Positions 29,501 to 41,023 of a DNA stretch of 64,000 nt are shown one piece after another. Made by a program: the position numbers and the translations under genes. This DNA is from Rhopalosiphum padi (lineage: Eukaryota > Arthropoda > Insecta > Hemiptera > Aphididae): positions 12,586,001 through 12,650,000 of the forward strand of contig NC_083600.1 in the NCBI RefSeq assembly GCF_020882245.1. The letters are read 5' to 3'. The notes beneath the pieces were generated by a model. The model had not been told where the DNA came from and made no database searches. It saw only the letters and a list, made by a program, of their open reading frames with translations. How positions within the stretch are numbered: the first letter of the stretch is position 1; the number at the start of each line of letters is the position of its first letter.

Positions 29501-32500
29501 AATGGAATTAATCACACTCTTGCTAATAGAAGCAGGTAATAATATACTAGATGATAAAGCAGTTCAAAATATAGAACAATTTAAATATTTTCTTATTTCT
29601 ATAAGCATAGATCAATATTATAAATTATAATGTATATACTTGAATTAGACAATTTTAATGTACAGCAGAATCTTAATAATGATTCATTGTACAGGAATTA
29701 TAATCCAGTAATTTAAATCTGCAGCTTTAATTGTATTTTGAGTTATCGATTGAATAATCCAATGTTATTTAATCTTAAATATAATATAGTTGGAATTACA
29801 ACTAATATAATTATAAACAATATAAATTTGTAGATGATAATATTTATATCAAGCCTTATAAAATATAAATTGAATCTTTTCATGACTACTAACTGCTTAC
29901 TAACTATATAATAATAGTTTTATGTTCCATAACAGGGGCAGATCCAGAAATTCATCAGGGGGGGGTAATTAAAATATAATCCATCAGATACTATTCATAC
30001 CTACTTAATAACATACTTATTAATATAAACATTAATTACTTATATTATTTACTTATTATAATAATCACCATTTAGAATTTATTCTTACAAACTGGTATCA
30101 ATGACAACATTTTTATACTTTTATAAATTTATAAAATTTAAATATAATAAGCTCAAGGGGGAGTATTTACCCTTTTACCCCTCCCTTGGATCCTCCACTG
30201 TTCCATAATCAGGATAGATAAATATTTTTATTTATCACAAAATTGTGGGTATAAATTAAAGTACAAAACTGTGATAATTTGAAATCTTGAACATAAAATG
30301 ATAACTATCAATTATGATTAAAACAAATAAAAATACTTGATTTCAAAAACAATATAATCCATATTATTACATTGCATAGGTACAAATAATTTAAAAAAAA
30401 ATAAAATATTATACTAAAAAAATCATAATACAAATTAATATATTTACCAAATTTCAAAATACAATACAAATTATTATTTTTATATAAAATATCCAATTTC
30501 ATCAAATTTTTAACTTAAAATATCTATGTATAAAATAAATATACATGATATGTATTGTAAATTTTGTAATTTACCGTAAAATTGGTAAATGTTTATTAAA
30601 ATTCAATTTATAGTTTACCTATTGAATTTATACACAATATTATCTAAAGAAGGCAAGACAAATATTAAACAAAGCATTAGTATTTAATCTCTTTATTAAA
30701 AACAATAATCAATAAAGTATAACAAATAAAAAACATCTTATTGGTAATTATCATTTTATAAAAATACAAATAAAGTGGTCACTCAATTTTTAAAACTGTA
30801 AAAAAAATTAAATCTTACCATTAAAATTTTACAAAGTAAATTTACAAGACTCTCGTCACTATAAAATATTTGAACATATGAGTAAATGAAGTATTATTCC
30901 TAAAATAATAAAACTATTATACATACCTAATACCTATGTAGTTGAAATTAAAAATATGTTCAAAAAAATAACATTTACTTACAATAATTTTTTTTCTTGA
31001 CTTTTGATTAGCAATATCATCTACAATTGTATTACTACTCTCAAATTTACACTTAAGACTTCTATAAATTTCTGGGCCCCAATTTATTATAAATTGAGAG
31101 GCCCCTTGGTGGTGCTGAGCACCTCCCCCCCCCTGCTAATTGCGACACTGCTCAGAAAGTCATAAATAACATCAAATTAGTCTAAATATATTGAAAGTTT
31201 ATCAGTATAGAAAATGTTTCAAGTTTTTGTATTTATTATCTTTTAAATTATAACAGAATAAAGAAAATTTGTTTTCTTATGTTTAAATATCCAATTTTAT
31301 TACAGTGGTGTCCCTACACTCTTTTATAAGGGAGTGATGAACTTCATACTATATATATTTATAAACACAAATTACTATATAGTGATATTTATTATGTACA
31401 TTTAGAGGGAAAAAAGGCCATGGGAGGGGCGACTGTCCCATTCACCAATTTCCTGAGGACGCCACTGTTTTATTAAAATTTGAACTTTTTAACACTTATC
31501 AAAACAATTATGACTTATAATGTATTTTGATATTTAATTATTCCTTTAAGAATGAGTATATTGTAAAAAATATTTACTCTACACTTCATGGAAAATATTA
31601 CTCTGTTGATATGTTGGATATTTATTATGGTCACTATTACAAATTACAATAAAATATAATCAAATGTCAATACTTCTCGGCTGATGTTATGTTCTTCTGG
31701 TTACAGATAATACTAAATAAATATTTTTTATATCACTTTTATTTATACATAGATTTTAAGGTCATCTTTCAAGCACAGCTTGAACAAAATTGTTTGTCAT
31801 AGGTTTGCTCTAATAAACTTGGCCAATTTCACATTTTTATTCTTACTGTAATGCTAACTAAATTCTAAATTTTTTTTTTTTATTGCTAGACAACAACGTC
31901 ATTACATAAAATCAGTTCGAAAATTCAATATAAAACTCAGTAAAAAATGTCCTTGTTACAACTTATCATTGTATTACCAATATATGACATATGTATACTT
32001 TCTTTGCTTTTAATATTCTTATACCTTATAAATATTTTGAACTTTTGATGACATAAATATAATATAAATTATGCTTGATATTTATTTTTGGTATATTGTT
32101 CAAACAAATTAATATAATACATTTTAAGTAATCAAAATTGAATCTAATAAAATCTTATCATCTAAGTAAATAAATAAAAATCTTTTTTATGTATGTTTTA
32201 GTCCACCTAGTATGGAAGGGGCTATTATTTTTGGAGCTGATGTGACACATCCATCCCCTGATCAGACTGCTATTCCATCAGTTGCTGCCGTAAGTAAAAT
32301 TTAAATTTCATACTATTAGAGTGGATGTAAATAACAATTCTATAGCAGTATTTCCATATTTACAACAAATCTTTTTTTTCTTCATTTAGACAATTAAAAA
32401 TCGGTTCTCATATAGCAGGGATGGTCAACTTTAATAGACTTGTGATTGAATTCTGGGTTTTTCTAGGTTGTTGCGATCAACAAAAAAAAAAAAAATTGTC

Positions 32501-33979
32501 AATAAATAAAAATATTTTTTATATACATGCGTATTACACTTATAAGCAAGAATTTGCACCGGAAACATTTTTTCGAGTTTTAAGTTTTAGGTGTTAAAAG
32601 AAAATTTGGGATATTGAATTCGGGTGTTTCAGGTTAACGAACTTTTCTGGTTACGGTTAAATACAAATTTATTTGGGTTAATTATAGTTAATTACGTGTT
32701 ATGCTGGCCACTCCTAGTATATTGTGTATAATATCGTTTTTCATAGTTATTTATTGCCATTTTCTAAATCTAATTTTTATATTCATGGGTTAAACTTTAA
32801 GAAAATGCGAAAGGGAGTTGCGATCGACCTGTTGACCACCCCTGTCATAAGAACTGCTCTGATTTTAGTTATGTATGTTGGTTATTGGATGGAGATTTCG
32901 TTTTACTATTTATTAGTAATAATAATTATTACTAATTTTTTAGTCTTTTTGCTTTTTTTATATTTTAAATTGGGACATCTGCGCCCTATAAAAAATGAGT
33001 TATTATAGCGCTATTTTTTTTGTAATCTGATTCTAAAATAATTTTAGATAACCACAACACTTATATTAATAATTTTTACAAAATTTTTTAAAAACAATTT
33101 TTTTTTTTTCATCTTAGGTAGCAGCCAGTCATGATATTCATGGAAGCCAATACAACATGGAATGGCGCTTGCAGTCTCCTAAAGTTGAAATCATTCAAGA
33201 TTTAGAAGACATAATTCATTTACAGTTGCTTAAATACAAGGAAAAAACAAAAATTGTGCCAAAGAAAATATTATATTTTAGAGATGGTGTAAGCGAAGGC
33301 CAATTTCTACAGTTGTTGGAACATGAACTGATTGCTATTCGAAGAGCTTGTCTTAGACTCAATATTAATTACAAACCTTCAGTGACATTTTTGGTCGTAC
33401 AGAAAAGACATCATACTAGAATGTTTCCCAAGTACAGTTGTGATATGGACGGCAAGTTTGCTAATGTTCCTTCTGGTACAATTGTAGATACACAAATTAC
33501 CCATCCAACAGAACTCGATTTTTATTTATGTAGCCATGCTAGTATTCAAGTTAGTTATTAATATTATTATAAATATTATATGTTATATTTACCTAAAATC
33601 TAATACAATATGTTTCTTTTTTATTTATCAAGGGCACATCAAGACCAACCAAATATCATCTCATATGGGATGACAATAATTTCACCGAAGACCAGTTGGA
33701 ACAACTGACATTCTACCTATGTTTTATGTTTGCACGTTGTACTCGTTCTGTTTCATATCCGGCACCTACCTACTATGCTCATTTGGCTGCATTTAGAGCA
33801 CGAGCTTATATTGAAAAGTTAGTTATTTGCTTACAGTATTATAATATTAAAACAAAAATTTATTTATCTGTATATTATTTTTTAGCAAAACCATTGACCT
33901 TAATCATTTAGATGATGAGCAAAACAAAAATAAACTGAACCATTCATTTACAACTAATACACCCATGTTTTTTGTTTAA
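14502..33979 (+). CDS. AGO2: Argonaute-2, siRNA-guided slicer of RNA interference
   Basis: The core of the siRNA-guided silencing complex. Exons: 14502-14535, 14595-14624, 17570-17617, 18150-18209, 18511-18654, 19350-19391, 19455-19662, 20139-20235, 21738-21931, 23510-23643, 24336-24552, 26146-26293, 26467-26709, 28775-28893, 28954-29159, 29376-29535, 32202-32289, 33118-33549, 33633-33817, 33886-33979. All join in frame to 960 residues; a 51-nt exon at 20473-20523 may add 17. Residues 1-119 are Gln/Lys-rich, as in insect Ago2. The N domain follows (120-285), then GRSFFPLP of the linker, PAZ (about 340-455), MID, and PIWI (about 640-935). Slicer residues are present: Asp in GADVTHP (about 708), the glutamate finger in VEIIQDL, Asp in YFRDGVSEGQ and His in YLCSHASIQ. 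The C-terminus PMFFV is typical. Start chosen: first ATG giving MLPNQPN. Ago1 was rejected because of the Q-rich start and divergent PAZ. Confidence 0.95.
14795..15235. repeat. Possible hAT fragment, left end only
   Basis: CAGTGGTGTATTGCTAAAAA near 14800 resembles the left terminus of the hAT-type MITE at 11060. Sequence to about 15235 is compatible with an interior, but no matching right terminus or target duplication was found, so the limits are uncertain. It lies in Argonaute-2 intron 2. Confidence 0.3.
15626..16174 (-). pseudogene. Unidentified ORF interrupted by one stop codon
   Basis: One minus-strand frame runs from 16174 to the stop at 15626-15628, broken only by TAA at 15899-15901. 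Upstream reads MNLNITTERRFAMLQACK, then YENIKRLSVLYSAAVRY. Downstream reads MLRLGNEPSGLSDKLVI, then FLAATQFFSDKNGNELIF. Both sides look protein-like rather than random AT-rich sequence. A Gln codon changed to TAA would explain the break. The first residues (from 16174) fall inside the foldback repeat at 16120-16350, so the true 5' end is missing. No family was recognised. It lies antisense inside Argonaute-2 intron 2. It is most likely a decayed gene or retrocopy fragment; an exon of a nested gene is possible. Confidence 0.5.
16120..16350. mobile_element. Foldback MITE family A, core copy
   Basis: A long near-perfect hairpin. The arm at 16142-16206 (TTGATCTATTATAAAACTTA then GGTTTTTTATGATAATTC) is repeated inverted at 16257-16330 around a loop of about 50 bases. 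The phrase GTGAATTGA-YCTATTAT-AAACTT is shared with the copies at 26863-27275 and 60371-60806. It lies in Argonaute-2 intron 2. Confidence 0.7.
17496..17525. repeat. (TTTA)n microsatellite
   Basis: About seven tandem TTTA units, some 45 bases upstream of the acceptor of Argonaute-2 exon 3. Confidence 0.85.
20473..20523 (+). other. Possible optional Argonaute-2 exon
   Basis: After an acceptor-like TAATTAG the sequence reads EKTNNEEKTAKTKPGFD in phase 0 (51 nt), then a weak donor GTTTGA. Including or skipping it keeps the frame between exons 20139-20235 and 21738-21931. It sits where the N domain has a variable loop. A stronger-looking donor at 20516 would put a stop codon in the next exon. 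Whether it is used cannot be decided from sequence. Confidence 0.35.
22051..22223. mobile_element. hAT-type MITE, 173 bp
   Basis: The ends CAGTGGCGTAACTGGG and (reverse complement) CAATGGCTTAATTGTGGG are inverted repeats with G-rich/C-rich subterminal tracts. The flanking 8-mers ACTCTGGT and ATTCTGGT match at seven of eight positions. It lies in an Argonaute-2 intron. Confidence 0.75.
22300..22745. mobile_element. Foldback MITE family B, eroded copy
   Basis: Arms of roughly 190 bp: the left arm, starting TTTTTATGCTTAAATTATGC and containing CACAGTTTCAAGTTGTTAA, recurs inverted around 22560-22706. The right end AAATCACCTTG followed by TA matches the terminus of the intact copy at 27650-28265. 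The left terminus is not recognisable. It lies in an Argonaute-2 intron. Confidence 0.7.
24040..24265. mobile_element. Foldback MITE family A, right half
   Basis: The right end, reverse-complemented, reads AGAGGATGTCAGC beside a TA, close to the AGAGGACGTCTC terminus at 60371. Upstream are TTTATAATAGGTAATTTCGC and CTCATAACTCGCTTTTAAA, as in the family core. The matching left arm is missing. It lies just upstream of the Argonaute-2 PAZ exon at 24336. Confidence 0.55.
24905..25254. mobile_element. Pogo/Tigger-like MITE with TA target site
   Basis: The left end CAGTAGAACCTCCGTTATAC and reverse-complemented right end CAGAACCTCGATTATCCGAA form terminal inverted repeats, with TA on both sides (24903-24904, 25255-25256). 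An AGAACCTC-N-TTAT-CGAA terminus is typical of pogo/Tigger-like elements in animals. There is no transposase ORF. It lies in an Argonaute-2 intron. Confidence 0.8.
26863..27275. mobile_element. Foldback MITE family A, 413 bp
   Basis: Inverted arms of about 200 bp meet near 27070. The left end AGAGGACATTATACCCATAT and the right end, read inverted, AAAAGTACATTATACCCGCA are recognisably the same terminus, beside TA (TTAA). The arms share CTTTTATTTATATTATC-TTTTAAAGTGAG. It lies in an Argonaute-2 intron. Confidence 0.8.
27650..28265. mobile_element. Foldback MITE family B, intact 616-bp copy
   Basis: Perfect termini CAGGGTGATTCTTTTATCAT and its inverted partner, flanked by TA (27648-27649, 28266-28267). 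The inverted repeat continues almost the whole length, with arms of about 290 bp and a small central loop near 27950-27980, so a transcript would fold into a long imperfect hairpin. Relatives lie at 22300-22745 and 62040-62180. It lies in the Argonaute-2 intron between 26709 and 28775. Confidence 0.88.
28340..28471. mobile_element. hAT-type MITE, 132 bp
   Basis: The left end CAGTGTTTCCCAACC and reverse-complemented right end TAGTGTTTCTCATCC resemble Charlie-like hAT termini. The flanking 8-mers ATCTATAT and ATGTATAT match at seven of eight positions. A further hAT-like terminus (GGGTCGGCAACCTTAGGCC) follows at about 28483. It lies in an Argonaute-2 intron. Confidence 0.7.
29933..30200. mobile_element. 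hAT-type MITE with perfect 8-bp duplication
   Basis: The ends CAGGGGCAGATCCAGAAATT and (reverse complement) CAGTGGAGGATCCAAGGG are inverted repeats. The target duplication TTCCATAA is exact (29925-29932, 30201-30208). G-rich and C-rich subterminal tracts are present. It lies in the large Argonaute-2 intron before the first PIWI catalytic exon. Confidence 0.88.
31303..31467. mobile_element. hAT-type MITE with perfect 8-bp duplication
   Basis: The ends CAGTGGTGTCCCTACA and (reverse complement) CAGTGGCGTCCTCAGG, with an exact duplication TTTTATTA (31295-31302, 31468-31475). A solitary hAT-like right end (CTAATTGCGACACTG, about 31137-31151) lies just upstream in the same intron, without a partner. 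Confidence 0.85.
32416..32844. mobile_element. hAT-like MITE between PIWI exons
   Basis: The left end CAGGGATGGTCAACTTT and reverse-complemented right end CAGGGGTGGTCAACAGG are clear inverted repeats. The flanks TCATATAG and TCATAAGA agree only partly, so the target duplication is weak. The open frame at 32724-33008 crosses the right end and is not a gene. It separates the two exons holding the PIWI catalytic aspartates. Confidence 0.65.
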
Positions 33980-36184
33980 ATAAATTTGTTTTAAAACTAT
34001 TTTAATATTTTATTTTTTTTTTTTGTAATCATTACTTTTTTTTTTTAATATTAAATTATCATCTTTATATACTATTACCCATACTTACTCATATTTAATG
34101 ACATACAATATATAATATAATATAATATATATTATATATACTATATAATATATATATATTATATAGTGTGCGTGTGTGTGTATAACATTTAAGACAAAAA
34201 ATTTTAATATACTTTTTTTCTTGTATTTTATTTTATTTTATTAATTATTAATAAAGTCATATTCCTACTTCACGTATTGTGTTAATAAATTTAATTTATT
34301 GAAACATGGTTAGTGTTGATTTGTTGATTATCAGTTTGCCGTCATTTGTTTTTAAACATTTATCACGGTCATGTTTATTTCTACCTAACACAATTACCAT
34401 TTCTCAACTGATGTTGTCTAGGATTAGTACTCCATTATATACTGAAGACTGACAAATTGTACCAAACTAACAGTGGGGTTTTATTTTTTTTATTATTTAA
34501 AATTCTAGTTGATCAAGAAATATATAATATATATATTTTACAAGTAGATTATTACTAGAAGTTAAGTTACTCTACACTGAGGTGGAACCTCGTATTATAG
34601 AGTAAAAGTACTTATTTTATTTTATATTTAGTAATAATAAAGAAGATGGAAAAAATAAAAACTATAACAATAATGATAATAATAAGAAAAAACTATTTAT
34701 GACCAATATATCCCAAACACGTATTTATTGGGTTTAGTTAATTAAAAACGTGAAGCACATCAATGCCTTTTCTGATTCCTTTAGTTCAATGTTGATGATG
34801 GAATGAGATGTTGTTTAACCTTATTACCCAGCTTGTCAAGTTTATTATTTTGAATTTAAATTTCAAATAAATGTAAAATACAGTGTGTATCTTAAATACA
34901 TTCTTGAAAAACTATTTTTCTCATTGAATCATGTGTGTGTACCATTAGTTACGGTACTACTGTGTGATGATTCAAATTGCAATAAAACAATAAAATATGT
35001 TAATGTGACACCAATGATCTATAATAATAATAAAAAAATGAATATTACTATAACATGTAGGCAATGAAATAAGTACCTATCTTATTTAATACAGTGAGTT
35101 CCGCTTTATGTGGTCACTGATCATTTTGATTCTATTAACCGGTTGATTTCATAAAACATTTTTTTTTATTGATGAGTTTATATTTATAGGTATGTTAAAA
35201 ATTAAAGTAAAGAAACTAGCTATTTTTATTGTACTTGAAAATTTACTAATTTCATTTTCATAATAGCCTGAAATTAAAATCCATACTCAATTAATATAAT
35301 ATACATATACATGATTTTTAATTATTTAAAATTAAATAAATAATAATGTATGTACAATTTACATTTAACATATAGGTACATTTAATGTACCTATAACTTT
35401 TGGAACAACTGAAAAGTATCATTTTCGACATATTTTTGAATAGCTCCTTTTAACTTTTTCAAAACAATTCTTGTTTCTTTTTAGTGAAAGTTTGAAATAC
35501 CATTAAAACGATAAAAATGTTCTTAAAGATGATTCAATTATCCGGTAGGTACTTGGTGATTCTAATAAAAGGTTCATTTAACATTAGTAGTAACATAAGA
35601 TCTGATTTGGGATTTTTAATTTTCATTCCAATAAACGGTTGAATCTAAATACCAGTGATCACATTAAGCGGAACTCACTGTAAATTATAAATATAGTTAT
35701 TGTTTTTGTGTATTGTGCATTTGTGCTATAAAGCCCACAATGTGTAAACTTTCACAGAATCATGATTTTTCTACTAAAAAGTAAATAGGTACAAATAGAA
35801 TTTGTAGCAACTAGGGAAATATTTTGCTTAATGTTTTATACTGGTTGTCTACGAAAAAAAGTTTTAAACAAAAATTGTAGATCTAATCTGCAATAAGGTA
35901 ATTTAATTTTTTTTATTATGTAAAAGTATAATCGTTTTTTGGCATACAAATTTTAATGTGAAGTGTTCATCTTATAAAATAATGAATATACAACAAAGGA
36001 TGCATTCATTTTATGCTTGACATACCGACAGGTATATATTATGTTATTCTCATTTGGATGCTGATCAGCGAGTTGAGTAATTGTAAGGTAACGTGTTGTA
36101 CATAAGTATGTATTATATATTTATGTATGTTGTATTTATTTACATTTTTGATTCAAAGACCAATTCTTCCCTTTTTTGGTAACA
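33980..36184. other. Intergenic region 3' of Argonaute-2
   Basis: It contains the Argonaute-2 3' UTR, with a candidate AATAAA at 34250-34255. An AATAAA also overlaps the stop codon at 33979. An AT/GT microsatellite lies at about 34108-34183, and a TA-flanked MITE at 35092-35680. No gene was recognised. Confidence 0.5.
35092..35680. mobile_element. Pogo-like MITE with 28-bp inverted repeats
   Basis: The left end CAGTGAGTTCCGCTTTATGT continues to GGTCACTG. The right end is its inverse with two mismatches over 28 bp. TA flanks both sides (35090-35091, 35681-35682). The CAGTG-start terminus and TA target fit pogo-type elements. There is no ORF of note; 589 bp. Confidence 0.85.
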
Positions 36185-36196
36185 GTATACGACAGT

Positions 36197-39100
36197 CATA
36201 GGCGTAGCGTGATGATTTTTTTTGGGGGGGCTATAGCCTTTTTTTTTGTGGTATCAACGAGCTGCCGAAACTGCTTGCGAATCACTTTGTATAAGGGCTA
36301 TAATGATTCAGGTACAGAACATATTATATTCTAAAAATATAACTATAGAAAAATATAAAGGAACAAAATATTAAAAGGACTAAAGAAGCACATTATTAAG
36401 TAAAATATAAATAAATAATATACCATACATCATATTATTATCAAATACATATTTTGTATTTGAATTAAATATTAAAAAAAAAAAACATTTTAAATAGGAA
36501 ATTATTACTAAATACTATATTGTAAGGTTTAAACGCCTGCTTTTTTGCGCAAATATATTTAGAACCTCTTCAGATGTTATATTATTAGCTAAGTCCCTTT
36601 CAATATGAAGTAATGATAGATTTGAAAATCTATCGTTAGACATAGAATTTCGTAGCCATGTTTTTATTCGCCGCATTACCGAAAACGATCTTTCACAAGA
36701 AGCAGAACTTACTGGAATTGTAAGTGCTACTTGTAAAAGCTTGTATAAATTTGGAAAAATTTTTTTGTTGATTTCTGATACAAGAGCACCTATGTCAAAA
36801 TCATCTTTATTAATACAGTTCTTCATAATTAGCATTTCAGCTTTAAGTTGGTCTTTATCAATACATAAAGCATTCTAAAAACAAAAACCTTATATTAACA
36901 TTAATATAATATATTTTCATGTATTTTACTAACCTCGTAATGTTCAATAAAATGTAAACTTTCATCATATTTTAACTTCATAAAGTTATCAATACTATGT
37001 CCAATTTTCAAGCTTTCTGTTGAAAATCTGCTTCTCAAACCTGATAAAACACAGTCAAGTATCCTAAAATAACCATTAACTTTCCAGTATTCAAACTGGG
37101 TGTCTTCATCATTCATTCCTTCATTGAGTTCATCTACATTAGCATAAGAACATTCAGCACCAGTAGTATTACTAACATAATAGTTTTGTAAATTTGTTGT
37201 TTCTTTTCTTTTACGTTTGGAACCTGTGAAGTATCAAATTAAATATATAAAGATATATTATAAACATAAAATACTTCAACATAAATTCTCAATTAAGGTT
37301 AAAAACTATCTTTTCGTTCTAATATAAAATATAATTTATAAATATTTTTAAATAACCTTTAGCTGGAATTTCTAATGAAATGTTGAACTCTTTAGCCAAT
37401 GCTATAACTTCTGTCCACACAGTTTTAAATTTTTCTGAGCAACGGTCATTTTCAAATGTTTTTATAATACTATTGATTAAATTTACTGATTTTCCCAAAG
37501 TTGCTTTTTTCTCTTGCATTAGGTTACTAAGAATATTGATTTTTGTTAAAATATCTTCAAGTATAATTAAAAATAGTATAAAATGTCCTTTTTTTATCAT
37601 AGCTTCAATTCCTTTTTAATTAAAAATAAAATAAAATGTTAATAACATTTTATAATTAATTCATACAAAATTACAATAAAATATCAAACAGATTATATAC
37701 CTATTGCTTGTGCTACATCTAGATTACTATTAGCATCAATTTCTTCTCTCAAAACCTCTAGTATCACTTCAAAATTATCTTTAACAGCTTTACAGTTTTT
37801 ATACCTGCAAACCCAGCGAGTATCAGAAATTCGAGTAATAGAAGATGCTTTAATGTCCATTTTTAATTGCATATCTTTTAGTTTTTTATTTGTAGATGGT
37901 CGTGAGAAATATACGTATAATGCTTCCAGACTGTTAAAAAAACTTTTTGCATACTAAAAACAAAACAAAGAATTTTAGAGAAAATAATTAATTAATATTT
38001 TATATATTTCAACAAAATTACCTCAACATTCTTGCACATGTCTACTACAACTAAATTTATTCTATGGGCCATGCAATGCGTATAAATAGCGCATGGGTAT
38101 CGTTCAAGAAGTTTACTCTGGACACCATTTCTTTTACCACTCATAACACTCGCTCCATCGTAGGACTGTGCAAATATTGGTATATTTCCCAAATTTGAAT
38201 GCTCAAGAAATTGAAAAATAGTATTAATAAGTGTCTGTGCATCTTGTTTTTCAGACACATCCATAAAACCAAGGAACCTTTCATAGACTTCTAAATCTTT
38301 TACATAACGTACACATATAGACATATATTCTACTTTATGACACCTGTTAAAATGGTAATAGTATAATACATGATTTAATAATATATGAACAAGTAGTGTC
38401 ATGTACCTGGCATCGTCAACCATAATAGCAAAAAAACCAACTGATTTTATTTGAGAAATAATATTAGTTTTTAAAACATCACTGCAAACATTTATCAACT
38501 CATTTTGAATGTCAGGACTTGTAAAATTAAACTTACTCTCTTGTTTTATTTTAAATTGTATATCATGCTTAGCCATTAACTGGCAGGCTTCTTTAAAATT
38601 ACCTAATATTGAATAAACAAATTATTAAATAAAACTTTTATAATAGTGGTAATAAGCTAATAACAAATTAATAACAAGCAGACGGTCAGACATAAAATAC
38701 TACATTCCACACTTAGGTTAAGTACCTTATTACCTTGGTTTAAAGAATCTTTTGTTTCATCGTGGCCTCTAAATGAAATCCCTTGACGAGTCAAGTATAA
38801 AACAATGTCAATAATTTTTTTAAGATAGTTTCGGTTTTCTATAATTTCTTTTTTATTTTGTGCTGAAACTTGTGTTACTACACTACCAATAGATTTCGCA
38901 CTTAAATATCCAGACCAACTTGCCATGCATTTTAAATGACATTTTGATTTTTCATGACTCATTAACTTGGAACCATTACCACTTAGCTAAACATGAGAAA
39001 CAAAAATTAATAGTTAAATACAATATTATGTGCAATAAAAAATTACAATATTACTTTTTTCCAATTTCTGAATCCAGTTTTTGTAAAAGTATTATCAGCT

Positions 39101-40450
39101 ATGTAAATATTATTTGTATTGAAAATTCGGCAACAAAAACAAAACACAGAATCAATTTTAATGCTATACTCTAACCATGAATACTGATTAAAATAGCCAT
39201 CTGAAAATGATCGATTTTGCTTTCCAAAAAGTGTTTTTGGATAGTTCTGAAAAATAGTAATTGTGAAAAAAAAAATAAATGTGAAAACTGAGTAGTTTTA
39301 TTAGTTAAGTACCTATACCTTATATTTATTAAATTTTAATTTATGTAATTAAATTTAGTATTAATTTACTAATTAATATTTTAAACGTAATACTAAATTA
39401 TAGATACTATAATATGTTCTATGAATAATTTTTATATTTTTCAGACAATTAATTAAAAATTTTAGATAACACAATTAAAAAGTATAATATCATTAATATC
39501 TTGTATTATCTATCGTATAATTAATAAAAACTATAATATAATATTTACTTTTAAAATCGGTTGTTTTGGTCCAGAGTCTAAAATTCCAAGATCTAATTTT
39601 AAAGTTTTTACATCACTTGAGTCTATACAAGTGGATACAATTAGTTTTTCTCGACTGGATTCTTCCTCTGCACTGTCAACACTATTAAAACTTGGATTGT
39701 CTTCTTCATATTCTTCATCAGCATATTTATCAAGATCACTAGTGGTCTGAATGGCATTTTTAACGGGTGGGTTATTAATCGTGGTCTTTACTTTATTAAA
39801 TTTAAATATACTAAACATCGCAATCGTTAAAACTTGCGGGTATTTAAAAAAATATATTTTATGTTTAAATGCACTTTAAGAAAAACTGAACGTAAGATGA
39901 GAACACGGTGAAAACTTATTTTGCTATAAAATAATCAGCGTATATAATATAGAGTGTAGAACTGTAGACTGTAGTTAATAGTTATACCATTATACTGTTT
40001 AGTGTTTACAAGTTTGGCGGATTTACCATTAACGAATACTCTCGTATCGTCAACGCTGTGTTATCGCCGTCTATTTTTAACCTAAACAGTAAACACTATA
40101 AGTATTTTTTCCAGAAACATCGATGGACGGCGATAACGTCATTATAATTTACTAATTTATAATATAGAAGATAGAACTAGGTATACAACAAAATATTATT
40201 ATTGTTATTGATGTCGAATGTCGATATGATATTGTAGGTAATGTATAAATAAATGAATAATTTAAAATTTGAATTATCAAATAAAGTATTCTTCTGATAT
40301 CAAAATAAATAATAGAAAATGTTTTCAGTTCCCACATATGGACGTATAACTGTATAAGACAGTAAACTATTACACAAAAATTTCTGGGGGGGCTTAGTAG
40401 AATTCTGGGGGGGCTATAGCCCCCTTAGCCCCCACCATTCTACGCCTATG
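36197..40450. mobile_element. Full-length hAT transposon, 4254 bp
   Basis: Terminal inverted repeats CATAGGCGTAG / CTACGCCTATG (11 bp perfect), followed inside by matching GGGGGGGCTATAGCC-type tracts at both ends (about 36224-36238 and 40408-40428). The 8-bp target duplication ACGACAGT is exact (36189-36196 and 40451-40458). The element encloses one minus-strand transposase gene with no visible disabling change. Perfect duplication plus an open gene indicates a recent insertion. The target lies across the left end of an older hAT-type element (40455-42816). Confidence 0.93.
36515..39818 (-). CDS. hAT transposase, ZMYM1-like, apparently intact
   Basis: Nine exons (5' to 3'): 39818-39549, 39246-39055, 38986-38734, 38602-38407, 38343-38022, 37953-37701, 37611-37357, 37223-36934, 36874-36515 (TAG). 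They join in frame to 796 residues with no stop. Residues 1-90 form an acidic Ser-rich leader. A TTF/ZMYM-type zinc-finger region follows (about 91-180), with YFNQYSWLEYS, CFCCRIF, FRNWKK and HEKSKCH. The RNase-H-like catalytic region includes AIMVDDAR, SICVRYV, RFLGFMDVSE, QSYDGASVMSG and THCMAHRINL. The last exon carries the hAT C-terminal dimerisation motif SSASCERSFSVMRRIKTWLR. A basic SKRKRKE patch (about residue 581) may be a nuclear signal. It would bind the 36197/40450 ends and cut and paste the element in the nucleus. Host zinc finger MYM-type protein 1 shares this architecture, but the flanking repeats identify a transposon. Confidence 0.9.
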
Positions 40451-41023
40451 ACGACAGTGCTTGATTTGGAAAAAAATTAGAAGGGGGACTCAGTGGATGT
40501 TGGATGAACGAGTATTTCCACACAAAATTCAATATCACATTTCTGTGCGGACTGAGAGCAAAGCACCCTACATAACCTTCAGCCACCCATAATCCCCAAA
40601 AATCATTAAGTTTATTATATAAAAATATTTTAAAATAAAGAAACACTTATTTATTTATTACACATCATCCAATGACATTATAGTTTAAATTACGATTTAT
40701 AAAGATATATAACATGTTATTAATACACCTACCAATAACTTATCATGTATTATTACATATATAAACCAATACACCCGTGTACATGAATACAGTATTGTGC
40801 GACACAAACGTTGTCGACAAACGATTTTATGGTATACAGCACAACCCGTAGTTGAAGATATAAATATGACGTAAAAGTTTAGCTACCGAGAACAACAAAA
40901 ATAATATAAATATATAACGCAATTGTCGCAATTTATTGAATAAAAAAAAAAACAATATTGTACATTGACAAATGGGCTTCGAATCAAACGTATATTATAT
41001 ACGTGTACATTTAAGCAATAACA

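Noticed and set aside
32724..33008. 94-residue hydrophobic ORF
   Set aside because: It crosses the right terminus of a hAT-like MITE inside an Argonaute-2 intron and shows no protein-like composition beyond AT-rich hydrophobic codons.
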